From Clostridiales bacterium (GTDB lineage: Bacteria; Bacillota; Clostridia; Christensenellales; Aristaeellaceae), in contig SVGN01000002.1 of NCBI GenBank assembly GCA_015056315.1, forward strand, positions 1 through 64,000: a DNA stretch of 64,000 nucleotides. Reading direction: 5' to 3'. The notes under the pieces are model-generated. The model was not told where the DNA came from. It made no database searches and saw only the letters and a program-made list of their open reading frames with translations. Positions 22,073 to 31,603 of this stretch are shown here, piece after piece. Each line of letters starts with the position of its first letter. Within the stretch, counting starts at the first letter, position 1. Position numbers and translations under genes: made by a program.

Positions 22073-22966
22073 ATGGAGACCGCACCCAAGAAAAGCCGCA
22101 AAGGGCTCATCATTGCACTGATCCTGCTGGCGGTGCTGCTGTTTGCCAGCCTTGCCCAGAACATCTACTACCTGTTCTGGGGCTTTGACAGCTACCTGCA
22201 ATCCACCGACGAGATCGCTATTATGGAAGCCGGCATCCTGAAAAGGTTCGAGACCTTCGGCGGCGGCGAAGACCACCCCTTTTCGTACGATATGGCCAAC
22301 GAAGCATACCCTGCTCTGCTGGCAGACTACGGTCTGGATGCCATCGCAGGCACCGGCAGCGAGCTGGAACGCGCCCTTCGCCTGATGGACGAATACGCAC
22401 CCCGGCTGAAACACAAGAGCAACTACGACAACCATGTGCCCATGACCGCCCCCGATCTGCTGGCTTATGCACTGGATAAGCCCGCCAACGGCATCAATTG
22501 CCGGGCCAAGGCGCAGATCCTCAATGAAATGTGCCTGTCGCTGGGCATTTTTGCCCGCAAGGTGTGGATCATGCCCCTCTCCCCCTACGACAACGACTGC
22601 CATGTGGTGAACGAGGTATGGGATACCGACCTGAACAAATGGGTGATGCTGGATATTACCAACGACCAGTACTGGGTGGATGAAAACGGCACGCCGCTAT
22701 CGGTGCTGGAGCTCCGCACCCTTGGTGCGGAGCAGGCGTTCTGCACCCCTGTCTGCCCCGGCGACAGCCTTGAGGATCTCCTGGCCCTGAAGAACAAATA
22801 CCTCGGCAACTATCTCTACATCATGAAAAACCTGTTCTACACCCAGTACTGCGATGCCTACGGTGTTGGAGAGATCCGGCCCATCTGGTGCCTGATCCCC
22901 GGGAATGCCGAAAGCGATTATGAATACAGGATCTCCGAAGAGGCTGTGAACCGGCCTCCCGTATGA
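22073..22966 (+). CDS. Membrane-anchored transglutaminase-like protein
   Basis: 297 residues from the ATG at 22073 (AAAGGAG 11 bases upstream). One N-terminal membrane helix (LIIALILLAVLLFASLAQ) is followed by an extracytoplasmic domain. Residues ~140-200 hold the transglutaminase/papain-like triad: C143 in 'GINCRAKAQILNEMCLSLG', H177 in 'CHVVNEVW' and D194 in 'WVMLDITNDQYWVD'. Such proteins may be cross-linkers, proteases or peptide N-glycanase relatives. Substrate unknown. Confidence 0.75.
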   Translation: METAPKKSRKGLIIALILLAVLLFASLAQNIYYLFWGFDSYLQSTDEIAIMEAGILKRFETFGGGEDHPFSYDMANEAYPALLADYGLDAIAGTGSELERALRLMDEYAPRLKHKSNYDNHVPMTAPDLLAYALDKPANGINCRAKAQILNEMCLSLGIFARKVWIMPLSPYDNDCHVVNEVWDTDLNKWVMLDITNDQYWVDENGTPLSVLELRTLGAEQAFCTPVCPGDSLEDLLALKNKYLGNYLYIMKNLFYTQYCDAYGVGEIRPIWCLIPGNAESDYEYRISEEAVNRPPV

Positions 22967-23063
22967 GCAACGCCCCTATGCAAGCCCGGCCTGCCGTGCC
23001 GGGTCTTTGCATTTTCTGGGGGCGCATGCGCATATCCTGCTTCGTACATGTGAGGTGAGCGTA

Positions 23064-23876
23064 TTGAATGCATTCCTGTACCGGCTGCTGTGCGGGTTTC
23101 TGATCGGCATCGGCTGCATACTGCCCGGGGTCAGCGGCGGGGTGATGGCGGTATCCTTCGGGCTGTATGCGCCCATCCTGAATGCGCTGACGGGCTTTTT
23201 CCGAAACGTGCGCAAGCATATGCTCTTTCTGCTGCCCCTTGCGCTGGGCGTCAGCGCAGGTGTTTTCCTGTGCGCAGACGGGCTGGCCTTTGCCATGAGC
23301 CGCTGGCAGGTGCCCATGCTGTACCTGTTTCTGGGGCTGATCCTTGGCGGGGTGCCTGCCCTTTGGCGGGATGCAGCCAGGCATTACCGCCCCTGCTGCC
23401 TGTGGGCGCTGCTGCCGGGGGCTTTGCTGCTGTGTGCCATGCTGCTGACAGGCGACCGGCCACAGATCAAGGAGCTGACCACCCTCCAATGGTTTCTGGC
23501 AGGGGGCCTCTATGCCCTGGGCACGGTGATCCCCGGCCTGTCCGCTTCCTTCCTGCTGATCCGGCTGGGATGGTACACAGCGGTGCTGGAGATGTTCTCC
23601 GGGCAGCTGTTGCCCGGTCTGCTGCCCTTTGGGGCAGGGTTCGGGCTGGTAACGCTGTGCACCCTGCATGCGGTGCAGCGGCTGTTCGCCCGCCGCCCGG
23701 GCTATGCGGCCGTGGGCGTTCTGGGGCTGCTGGCAGCTTCGGTGCTGCCTGCGGTGCCAAAGCCGGAGGCGGGCTGGGCCCTGGCGGTGGATGCAGCCAT
23801 GCTGGGCATGGGCATCTGTGTATCACTGGCCATGGATCGGTTGGGCAACCGGTCGCAGCCGCCGCAAGGTGAGTGA
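23064..23876 (+). CDS. DUF368-family undecaprenyl-phosphate translocase (PopT-like)
   Basis: 270 residues from TTG 23064, preceded by AGGTGA; no ATG is well placed. About eight helices, with the DUF368 signature 'GIGCILPGVSGGVMAVSFGLY' and a second similar motif 'LGTVIPGLSASFLLIRLGWY'. Members of this family recycle the undecaprenyl-phosphate lipid carrier across the membrane for wall synthesis. That function is known from other bacteria and is inferred here. Confidence 0.82.
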   Translation: MNAFLYRLLCGFLIGIGCILPGVSGGVMAVSFGLYAPILNALTGFFRNVRKHMLFLLPLALGVSAGVFLCADGLAFAMSRWQVPMLYLFLGLILGGVPALWRDAARHYRPCCLWALLPGALLLCAMLLTGDRPQIKELTTLQWFLAGGLYALGTVIPGLSASFLLIRLGWYTAVLEMFSGQLLPGLLPFGAGFGLVTLCTLHAVQRLFARRPGYAAVGVLGLLAASVLPAVPKPEAGWALAVDAAMLGMGICVSLAMDRLGNRSQPPQGE

Positions 23877-23936
23877 GGTTTCCGACGGTTCGGGCGGGCG
23901 GTTGTGGCTGGCAGAAGCAGAATGCAGCTCCCGACG

Positions 23937-24053
23937 GTTCGGGCGGGTAGCTGGTCGCCGCTGCCGGAAGGTGCGTAGGGCCCCCGGCAGTTCGGGCGGG
24001 TAGCTGGTCGCCGCTGTCGGAAGGTGCGTAGGGCCCCCGGCAGTTCGGGCGGG
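23937..24053. repeat. 53-base tandem repeat, two full copies plus part
   Basis: Units 23937-23989 and 23990-24042 differ at one base (CTGCCGG against CTGTCGG) and are followed by the first 11 bases of a third. A related GACGGTTCGGGCGGG word occurs at 23884-23898. The stretch 23877-24174, between the DUF368 gene and the helicase terminator, has no gene that I can support. Confidence 0.85.
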
Positions 24054-24174
24054 CTGCCAAATGCAGCCGCCGATGGGCAACGGGATGATCCCGGCGGCGG
24101 CATCAAGCTCCGCAGAAAAACAGCAGACTCTGCCGCAAACCACGCCCGCACGGAACATATACGAGCAACAGCAA

Positions 24175-24211
24175 ACCCCGGAGCACCGCCATACCGGCTG
24201 CGCTCCGGGGT
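24175..24211 (-). terminator. Terminator of the SNF2 helicase gene
   Basis: ACCCCGGAGC (24175-24184) pairs with GCTCCGGGGT (24202-24211). On the minus strand it is followed by only a short T stretch (TTTG), so it is a good stem with a weak tail. Confidence 0.65.
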
Positions 24212-24227
24212 CTCTCTGTCTGTTTCG

Positions 24228-27200
24228 TCAGGTAAAGAACAGGGCACGGATATCCTCTTCGGTCAGGCTGGAGAGAGCGGTCTCGCCTGCGATGACCACC
24301 CGGTCGAAGATCGCCCGTTTGCGCTTGCTCAGGTCAGTCACCTTCTCCTCGATGGTGCCCTGTGCGATCAGCTTCATCACGGTCACATCGCGGGTCTGAC
24401 CGATGCGGTGGGCACGGTCGGTAGCCTGATCCTCCGCAGCCGGGTTCCACCAGGGGTCGTAGTGGATGACCAGGTCTGCGCCGGTCAGGTTGAGGCCGGT
24501 GCCTCCAGCCTTCAGCGAGATGAGGAACACATCGCCCTCGCCGCCGTTGAAGCGGTCGCAAAGCTGCTGGCGCACATCCGGCTTGGTATCGCCGTCCAGA
24601 TAGAGGGATTGTACGCCCTCGCGCCCCAGCCGCTTCTTGATGATCTGCAGCATGCCCACGAACTGGGAGAAGATGAGGATGCGGTGCCCTGCCCCAATGG
24701 CGTTATGTACCGTCTGCACCAACAGCTCCAGCTTGCCGCTGGTGCCCTCGTAGTTATCCAGGAACAGCCTGGGGTGGCAGCAGACCTGCCGCATTTTGAG
24801 CAGCACGCTGAGCACCTGCATACGGGCCCTGGGCAGGGAGCCTGCCTCCAGCGCCTGCCCCACATGCTCCCGCAGGGAGTACAAGAGGCTGTTGTAGACC
24901 TGCTCCTGCTCCGGGGGCATGGCAGCGTAGAGATACTGCTCGTGCTTCTTGGGCAGATCGGCCAGCACCTCGCTCTTGAGGCGGCGCATCAGGAAGGGGC
25001 GTACCCGCTCCCGCAGCTCCTCCGCGTGCTCGCCGCCGCCGTAGCGGCGCAGGAAGGCGGCCTGGGTGCCCAGATAGCCGGGCAGGACGAAATCGAAGAT
25101 CGACCACAGTTCGCCGGTGTGGTTCTCCATGGGCGTGCCGGTCAGGGCGATGCGGGCCTCCGCATCCAGCTCCTTGGCGGCGATGGCACCACGGCTCTGG
25201 GCATTCTTGACGGACTGGGCTTCATCCAGCACGGCAAAGCGCAGAGGGATATCCCGCAGGTACTCGATATCCCGCCGGAGCAGGGGGTAGCTGATGAGCA
25301 GCACATCCACCTTATCATCCGCCTTGGCTTCGGCAATGATGCGACGGCGCTCCTCCCGCTGCCCGGTGATCACCCGTACGATCAGGCTGTCGTCAAAACG
25401 CTTCAGCTCGGCCAGCCAGTGGTAGGTAAGGCTGGTGGGCGTTACGATCATGCTCTTTTTGATGCCATCCTTGCGCTTGGAAGCAGAAAGGGCGGCGATC
25501 ACCTGCAGGGTCTTGCCCAGACCCATCTCATCGGCCAGAATACCGCCCATGCGGGTCTCGTAAAGGGAGAGCAGCCAGCCGCTGCCGCGCTGCTGGTAGG
25601 GGGACAGCTTCTTTTTCAGCTTGGAGGGCATATAGCTCAGATCGCTCTGCTCGCCAAGGGCATCGATGGCGTGCTCCGCCTCTGCATCGGCTTCGGTGTT
25701 GGCACCGGCCATCTTGAGCATATTGACCATGTAGCCCGCCCGGTAGGCACCGAATTTCAGCTCCCGGGCCTCCTCGTCTGCCTGGGGATCATCCAGCGAG
25801 GCGGCATCCAGCAGCTCCTGCACGACCGGGGCAAGACCCATCATATCGCGCACATCCAGAAACTCGCCGGTCCTGAGGCGCACATACTGCTGGCGCTGGG
25901 CCACCGCCTTGAGGATGGGCAGCAGCTCCGGCGCTGCCTCGCCGCTTTCCTCCAGCAGGGAGAACACCAGCCGCCCGCCCCGCATGCGGAAGGAGGCCTT
26001 GGCATTGAAGCGGCGGGGCTTTACCTTCTCGAAGGCCTGGGAGGCATACACCTCGGCCTTCTTGCTCAGCTCCGTAACGCCCTGGGTGCAGAAGTTGAGA
26101 ATATCGTGGCTGCGGCGCAGCATGATCTGCCCGCCGCGCACCACGAAGCCCGCATCGGAAAAAAGCTCCAGAAGGGCTGTTTCCGCCCGTCCATCCCGAA
26201 GGAGGAGGCGATTATCGGGCAAGGCTTCCTGAGGAGCTTCCTCGGCCTCCTGTGGCTTGCCAAAGGGGTAGATGATGTTCTTACCGTAGTGGAATTCCAC
26301 CCGGGCCACCACATTGCCGCTTACCAGATCCAGATACACCACAGGGTGGAAGGGCTCGCTGACCAGCCTTGCCCGCAGCTCCGGCGAGGTGACCACCGTG
26401 CCCACCGCCGACAGGGTGGGCAGCAGCGTGGCAAGGGCATCCTCCGCATGGCGGGCAGGGAAGCGGAACTGCATGCCTTCGCTGAGCAGGATGCTGCAAA
26501 GCCTTGCCTGCACGCCATGCAGGTGGATGACGCAATCCTCGCCCAGCACATAGCGCCCGTCGGGGGTGATGAGCCGGAGCTGCTCGGTGCCCTCCACCTG
26601 CACGCTCACCTCGCCCTGCGCCATGGTCACATTGAAGCACAGAGGCAGCTCGATGCGCTTGATGCCCTTCTGGGCCACCTTGTGGTCGTTAAAGACCAGC
26701 ACGAACTCGTGGCTTTCCAGATAGCGGAGCACACTGAGCAAAAAGGCCCCGCTGAGGATGATGAACCGGCCATCCATGACCAGCGTGGAGGTTTGCGGTT
26801 CCACCGCACCGAAGCGGCGGCGATCCTCCCACTGCTCCAGATTATCGGCCTTGAGGGGCACAAAGCCCATCAGCAGTGCGAGCAGGCGCTCCTCCTCCTT
26901 GGAAAAACGCATGGTAGCCGGGTTGTAGGTGAACTTCTCGGAGAGCTTGAGGGGTGCGCCCACCGTGTAGCAGGTGAGCAGATCCGGTATGCTGCGCACG
27001 GCGTAGAGCCTGTCCTGCCCCGCGCCCAGCCCCAGACCGATGCGGCCGTCCGGGTAGATGCGCAGGTTGGCCACCAGCCGCAGGTTCTCGACGCCCGGAG
27101 CCGAATGGTTGAGCAGATCCAGCACCCGCTGGCCCAGCTCCATTTCTCCCTCCCGGAGAAAATGTTCCAGCCGTCCATCGTGCTCAGCCATCAGCAGGGC

Positions 27201-27419
27201 TGCCACCAGATGCTCGCAGCCGCTCTCGCTCTCTGCGCCGCAGCTGCATGCCGCATTGCCCCGCAGGTCGAACGAGACCGTTCGCACCGGCGTGGTGCCG
27301 ATATCGTAGCAGAGCCTGTCCCCCACGCGCATGGCTGCCGCAACGCAGCCGCGCCGGTAGAGCTTCTCGCCTTTTTCAAACAACTCGGTATTGGCCCGGT
27401 ACACATCTACGGAAAGCAT
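24228..27419 (-). CDS. SNF2/RapA-type helicase with SWIM zinc finger
   Basis: 1063 residues. An N-terminal SWIM zinc finger (ACSCGAESESGCEHLVAAL, residues ~55-75), a long bacterial SNF2-associated region (~100-560), then the helicase: 'DEMGLGKTLQVIAAL' (Walker A), 'AVLDEAQSVKN' (DEAQ box) and C-terminal 'KAGGTGLNLTGADLVIHYDPWW' and 'DRAHRIGQ'. Such ATPases translocate on double-stranded DNA and remodel protein-DNA complexes or free RNA polymerase. It is a single-gene unit with a terminator. Some relatives belong to defence systems, but no such partner is adjacent here. Confidence 0.9.
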   Translation of the reverse strand: MLSVDVYRANTELFEKGEKLYRRGCVAAAMRVGDRLCYDIGTTPVRTVSFDLRGNAACSCGAESESGCEHLVAALLMAEHDGRLEHFLREGEMELGQRVLDLLNHSAPGVENLRLVANLRIYPDGRIGLGLGAGQDRLYAVRSIPDLLTCYTVGAPLKLSEKFTYNPATMRFSKEEERLLALLMGFVPLKADNLEQWEDRRRFGAVEPQTSTLVMDGRFIILSGAFLLSVLRYLESHEFVLVFNDHKVAQKGIKRIELPLCFNVTMAQGEVSVQVEGTEQLRLITPDGRYVLGEDCVIHLHGVQARLCSILLSEGMQFRFPARHAEDALATLLPTLSAVGTVVTSPELRARLVSEPFHPVVYLDLVSGNVVARVEFHYGKNIIYPFGKPQEAEEAPQEALPDNRLLLRDGRAETALLELFSDAGFVVRGGQIMLRRSHDILNFCTQGVTELSKKAEVYASQAFEKVKPRRFNAKASFRMRGGRLVFSLLEESGEAAPELLPILKAVAQRQQYVRLRTGEFLDVRDMMGLAPVVQELLDAASLDDPQADEEARELKFGAYRAGYMVNMLKMAGANTEADAEAEHAIDALGEQSDLSYMPSKLKKKLSPYQQRGSGWLLSLYETRMGGILADEMGLGKTLQVIAALSASKRKDGIKKSMIVTPTSLTYHWLAELKRFDDSLIVRVITGQREERRRIIAEAKADDKVDVLLISYPLLRRDIEYLRDIPLRFAVLDEAQSVKNAQSRGAIAAKELDAEARIALTGTPMENHTGELWSIFDFVLPGYLGTQAAFLRRYGGGEHAEELRERVRPFLMRRLKSEVLADLPKKHEQYLYAAMPPEQEQVYNSLLYSLREHVGQALEAGSLPRARMQVLSVLLKMRQVCCHPRLFLDNYEGTSGKLELLVQTVHNAIGAGHRILIFSQFVGMLQIIKKRLGREGVQSLYLDGDTKPDVRQQLCDRFNGGEGDVFLISLKAGGTGLNLTGADLVIHYDPWWNPAAEDQATDRAHRIGQTRDVTVMKLIAQGTIEEKVTDLSKRKRAIFDRVVIAGETALSSLTEEDIRALFFT

Positions 27420-28055
27420 GCCGCCCCTCCCATCAAAAGGTTAGTTAGTATAACTTCTGCTTTGATGCGTTCCATTCCTGCCGAAGTTCCGCATTTTGGC
27501 AGCAAAAATTGCGTATTTACCACCGGCACCGTGGCATACTACCAACGAAACAACGAACAGGCAAACGGTCGAAAAGCGCGCAGACTTGAGGCTTCCCGGA
27601 TGCGGGATGCCGGGTCTCATGCGTGGCGCATGGGGCTGATGTGGATGTGAGTGTAGAAGCAAAAAAGAACGTTTGCGCGTGTTTTTCCTCAAGCACAGAT
27701 GCTGCCGGGAAGCCGGAGAGCTTTCGATGTTCGTTGTTTCTCAAGAGGGCTGCCAAGGGCGGAGTCCCCTTCCGCGGTAAGGATGGAAGGGTGAGGCATG
27801 CGGAACTTTTTTCGCGCCGGTACCGCTGCAGGCAGCCCTCTTTTTGTGGCTTGACCATGATGGCATTGGCGGGTGAAAGACCGCAGAAAACCTCAACTGC
27901 AACGAAGGCAGGGCAAGCCGTTATGACAGTACCACACTGTAAACAGCAAAACGCCGGACTGCGGGATGCAATCCGGCGCTGTTTTTTCGATCGTTCCTGT
28001 TGTTTCGGCACTCGCCCCGGCGAAACGCTGCCGGGAAACGGGCATATCAAGCGCT
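27420..28055. other. 636-base intergenic region with long-range inverted repeats
   Basis: No convincing gene. GGCTTCCCGG near 27591 is inverted as CCGGGAAGCC near 27704. AAGAGGGCTGCC (27743-27754) is inverted as GGCAGCCCTCTT (27831-27842), which leads into TTTTT. A terminator lies at 27945-27987. The 27743-27845 segment could be a short structured RNA on the plus strand. Confidence 0.5.
27945..27987 (-). terminator. Bidirectional terminator after the SH3 lipoprotein gene
   Basis: CGCCGGA/TCCGGCG arms around a ~12-base loop, inside AACAGC...GCTGTT. It is followed by TTTTTT on the plus strand and TTTT on the minus strand. Confidence 0.8.
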
Positions 28056-29588
28056 TCAACCGTTTCCCTCGCCCCAGTTTGCCATGAGCACATAACCGGT
28101 CAGGTCATCCTCCGGGAACCATACATGGTACCATTTCTCATCCACCACCGCCAGCACCAGCAGGCTTTCCCGGGTGTATTCACAGCTGATGATGGGCCGG
28201 TCGGTGGCAGGGGTCTCAAATACGTAGTGATGCACCTTGTCATCCAACTGCACCAGCGTGGGCAAAGCCCGCTCCACTGTATGTCCCTTTTCGCCAAAGG
28301 CAAGGTATTTCTTCATCATCCAGCCTGTGATGCCGAAGATATCCACCCTGGCCCAATCGCCCTTTTCCTCCAGGATGCGCAGCGCCGTGCCGTTATAATA
28401 CCGCCCCAGCGAAGACGCTGCCCTGTCGGGCTCGGCACGCAGGTGCAGACGGTCGGCAGGGTTTGGGTTGTTGACCACTGCCCAGCCGGAGGCGTCCAGT
28501 TTTGCATACGCTTCCTCCGGCGAATGGGGCAGACTTTGCCAATCCATCGTGCGGATATCTGCCCAGGGGTGGTCGCCAAAGCGCCGGTTGCCATCGGTGG
28601 CAGGCTCGGTGGAGATCCAGTTCCTGCCGAAGTAAAGGAAACGGTCGCCCCGGTGGGTTTCTGCAGTGTTGTAAAGAAAGGTGAGGCCGAAGGTATCTGC
28701 CCCCACCGGGCCGATGTTCACCAGCAGATCGCCGATGGCCAGAGAGGAAGAGAAGTTTTCCCGGCCATAGCAGGTACCCTCCGGCAAGGGGCTGCTGACG
28801 GCGGTCTGCCAGCCCTGCTCCCGGCTGAAGCGGCAGGCGGCGATCACAGGCCCGCTGTTTTCCTTTTGCAGAAAGAATGCGAGATGGTCAGCCTCAGCGC
28901 AGCCCCCAAGAAAGGTGTACTCCGGGAACAGCTCCTGCGCCGCCAGCACGGTGGCTTCCTCCGAAAGCCAGCTGTGGGTATAGTTTCTTACCGGGTAAGG
29001 AAAGCGTGCATCCTCGTAGACCGCAAGGGGCATCAGCGCCTCCAGCCATGCGGCAGGTACGGGCGTGTAGTTTCGCTGAGAAAGCGGGTTGTCGTTTTCG
29101 TCACAGAAAAAGGTGGTGTACTGCAAACACCCTTCATAGTAGGAAAGCTGATACTCACTGCTGCTGCCGTTTTCGTAGCTTTCGTAGCAGATGAGACCCA
29201 TCACCCGCCATTGCCCATCGATGCGCTGAGCTTGATAGCGGTCTGTGATCGGCCCCCGGCTGTTATACGTCCAGAAAAGGGAGTCGTCCGTATCCAAAAG
29301 AAGGTCGGTGACTGGGTCATCCTGCCGCAAAGCGGCCCCGTTGACGATGACCGCCTCCCATGCGCCCTCCTTCTGTTCGGCGATGCACAGGGTCTGCATA
29401 CCGTCTTTGATCAGCACCGCTGCGGCGGTGTTGCCGCATTGGTGCACAAGGGAAACATCAGCCCCGGGCAGAGCAGCCCGCAAGCAGGCCTCCGCCCCCG
29501 GAGACAGAACATCTTCCGCGGCTGCGCAGCCCAGCAGCAGTACCAAAAGCGCCGCAAGCAGCGCAAAACAGACCGGATGCTTCTTCAT
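28056..29588 (-). CDS. Secreted lipoprotein-like protein with C-terminal SH3-like domain
   Basis: 510 residues. The N-terminus is a signal peptide with a lipobox-like LLLGC (cleavage before Cys21), so it is probably lipid-anchored outside the membrane. The middle ~330 residues are unassigned, with Trp/Tyr-rich beta-like segments. Residues ~385-440 form a bacterial SH3 domain (LHLRAEPDRAASSLGRYYNGTALRILEEKGDWARVDI...GWMMKKYL), a peptidoglycan- or peptide-binding fold. Single gene with its own terminator. Surface role inferred. Confidence 0.75.
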   Translation of the reverse strand: MKKHPVCFALLAALLVLLLGCAAAEDVLSPGAEACLRAALPGADVSLVHQCGNTAAAVLIKDGMQTLCIAEQKEGAWEAVIVNGAALRQDDPVTDLLLDTDDSLFWTYNSRGPITDRYQAQRIDGQWRVMGLICYESYENGSSSEYQLSYYEGCLQYTTFFCDENDNPLSQRNYTPVPAAWLEALMPLAVYEDARFPYPVRNYTHSWLSEEATVLAAQELFPEYTFLGGCAEADHLAFFLQKENSGPVIAACRFSREQGWQTAVSSPLPEGTCYGRENFSSSLAIGDLLVNIGPVGADTFGLTFLYNTAETHRGDRFLYFGRNWISTEPATDGNRRFGDHPWADIRTMDWQSLPHSPEEAYAKLDASGWAVVNNPNPADRLHLRAEPDRAASSLGRYYNGTALRILEEKGDWARVDIFGITGWMMKKYLAFGEKGHTVERALPTLVQLDDKVHHYVFETPATDRPIISCEYTRESLLVLAVVDEKWYHVWFPEDDLTGYVLMANWGEGNG

Positions 29589-29713
29589 GTGGGGTACCTC
29601 CTTGGCATATTCTGCTACCTACCAAACGAACGGGTAGGGCCGTTTCCTGCTGCGGGAGCGTGGCTGCGGCAATTGTAACAATTGTTGCTTACTGCCACCT
29701 TTCGCCCAAATAC

Positions 29714-29751
29714 AAAAGACCGCAGACCGGCACGATGCCGGCCCACGGTCT
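29714..29751 (-). terminator. Terminator of the ABC exporter operon
   Basis: On the minus strand, AGACCG/CGGTCT outer arms (29746-29751 with 29717-29722) and GCCGG/CCGGT-like inner pairing are followed by TTTT. Confidence 0.7.
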
Positions 29752-29776
29752 GGGTCTTGGTGTTTACCTGTGCCCC

Positions 29777-31603
29777 TTACGCCTGCCCGGAGAGCAGTGC
29801 GCCGGTGGCTTCATCTTCATACTGGCGGGTATACAGGTTGTAGTAATGGCCCTTCTTTTCCAGGAGCTGGGCATGGTTGCCCTGCTCGATGATCTTGCCA
29901 TCCCGCACCACCAGGATCAGGTCTGCATTGCGGATGGTGGACAGGCGATGCGCCACCACCAGCGACGTGCGGCCGGAAATGATGGTATCGATGGCCGATT
30001 GGATCTTCTGCTCGGTGATGGTATCCACCGAGGCGGTAGCTTCGTCCAGCACCAAAATGCGGGGATCGGCCAGAATGGCACGGGCAAAGGAGATGAGCTG
30101 TTTTTCGCCGGTGGAGAGCAGGTCGCCGCCCTCGCCCACGTCGCTGTCCAGCCCTTTTTCCAGATGCTCGATCACCTTATCGGCAGAGACCAGACGGAGC
30201 GCCCGGTCGATCTCCTCCTGGGTGGCGTTGGGGTTGCCGTAGAGCAGGTTCTCCCGGATGGTGCCGGAGAACAGGTGGGGCGTTTGCAGCACATAGCCGA
30301 TGGCGCTGTGCAGCCAAAGCTGGGAGCGCTCCCGGGCATCCCGCCCGTCAACGAGCACCTGCCCGGAGGTGGGCTCAAAGAAGCGGCACACCAGATTGAT
30401 CAGCGTGGATTTGCCAGCGCCGGTCTCGCCCACGATGGCGATGTTGCTCCCGAAGGGGATCTTCAGGTCGAAGTGCTCCAGCACGTATTCGTCGCCATCC
30501 GGGTACTTGAAGCTCACATCCCGGAATTCGATATCGCCCTTGATCTCCTCCCAGTTTTCCCGCTTGGGCTCAAAGGAGTCGCCGTACTTTTCGATCACCT
30601 CGGGGGTATCGGTCACGTCGGACTTGGTCTCGATCAGGCGCATCAGGCGCTCGATGTTCACCTGGGTGGTGATCACATCGGAGATGGCATCGATCAGCCA
30701 GCGCACGGGCTCCATCATGCCCTGGGCATAGCTCATGAACATGGAGAAGGTACCCACCTCATCCGCTGCCAGATAGCCGCCCTTCCACAGCACGATGGCC
30801 AGCGCCATGGAGGAGGCCATGTTCATGGTGGCGGCGAACAAGCCGCGCAGATGGGCCGCCCGCACAGACTTCCTGCGCATTCTGGCGGTGTCGTTCACGA
30901 AATCGTTCTGGATCTTGTCTTCGATCACCAGAGACTTGATGGTCTTGGCGCCGGTGATGCCCTCGTTGAAGTTGGAGGTGATCTGGGAGTTGATCTCGCG
31001 CACCTCCCGGTTGATGCGGATCAGCTTCTTCTGGAAGATGGAGAACAGGATCACGATCAGCGGCAGGATGGTGATGACCATCAGCGCCAGGCGGGTGTTG
31101 AGCATCAGCATCACGATAACCGCACCGATCAGGTAGCTGAAGTGCCATACGCTGTCCATCATCGTCCAGCTGACGAGGGAGCCGATACGGCTGGTATCGC
31201 TCATGACGCGGGCATGGATGTAGCCCACACTGTTCTGGTTGAAGTAGGAGAACGACAGGGTCTGCAAATGCTCAAAGGCGGCGTTTCGCAGATCCTTGTT
31301 CATGCTCACCTCCACGCGCATGGCGTTGGCGGCGGAGCAGAAGAAGGAGGCAGCGGAGACGAGGATGCCCGCCGCATAGGCCAGCACAAACCAGCCAAGC
31401 CCCTTCAGCGTGCCGTTGGTGATGTAGTTATTGAGGGCATAGCCCTGGAACTGGGGCAGAAGGATATCCATCACCGTAGAGACGAGGCCGCAGCACACCA
31501 TAAAGATGAGGGTGCCCCGGTACTTCTTCATAAACGGCAGCAGCTTGGGAATGCCGAAGAACGGCAGGGAAACGGTCTTTTCTTTTTTCTTCTGTTGCTT
31601 CAT
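29777..31603 (-). CDS. ABC exporter half-transporter with canonical Walker B, degenerate signature
   Basis: 608 residues: six membrane helices (1-~330), then an ATP-binding domain with Walker A 'GETGAGKST', signature 'LSTGEKQL' (canonical LSGGQ altered) and Walker B 'ILVLDEATASVD' with the catalytic Glu. It is translated directly after its partner (stop and ATG overlap by one base, TAATG). Together they match asymmetric exporters such as TM287/288 or BmrCD, which export drugs or lipids. Substrate unknown. Confidence 0.9.
   Translation of the reverse strand: MKQQKKKEKTVSLPFFGIPKLLPFMKKYRGTLIFMVCCGLVSTVMDILLPQFQGYALNNYITNGTLKGLGWFVLAYAAGILVSAASFFCSAANAMRVEVSMNKDLRNAAFEHLQTLSFSYFNQNSVGYIHARVMSDTSRIGSLVSWTMMDSVWHFSYLIGAVIVMLMLNTRLALMVITILPLIVILFSIFQKKLIRINREVREINSQITSNFNEGITGAKTIKSLVIEDKIQNDFVNDTARMRRKSVRAAHLRGLFAATMNMASSMALAIVLWKGGYLAADEVGTFSMFMSYAQGMMEPVRWLIDAISDVITTQVNIERLMRLIETKSDVTDTPEVIEKYGDSFEPKRENWEEIKGDIEFRDVSFKYPDGDEYVLEHFDLKIPFGSNIAIVGETGAGKSTLINLVCRFFEPTSGQVLVDGRDARERSQLWLHSAIGYVLQTPHLFSGTIRENLLYGNPNATQEEIDRALRLVSADKVIEHLEKGLDSDVGEGGDLLSTGEKQLISFARAILADPRILVLDEATASVDTITEQKIQSAIDTIISGRTSLVVAHRLSTIRNADLILVVRDGKIIEQGNHAQLLEKKGHYYNLYTRQYEDEATGALLSGQA

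Noticed and set aside
27436-27456. Fourth copy of the GTTAGT operator upstream of the SNF2 gene
   Set aside because: GGTTAGTTAGTATAACTTC has only one half-site; the second arm does not match.
24024-27650. A 1208-codon open frame on the plus strand opposite the SNF2 helicase
   Set aside because: It is antisense to a gene with complete helicase motifs; its product is His/Gln/Leu-rich without domains, a usual shadow of GC-rich coding sequence.
27623-28087. A 154-codon plus-strand frame in the 27.4-28.1 kb gap
   Set aside because: No ribosome binding site, overlaps inverted repeats and the end of the lipoprotein gene, and the product is Cys/Arg-rich without recognisable domains.
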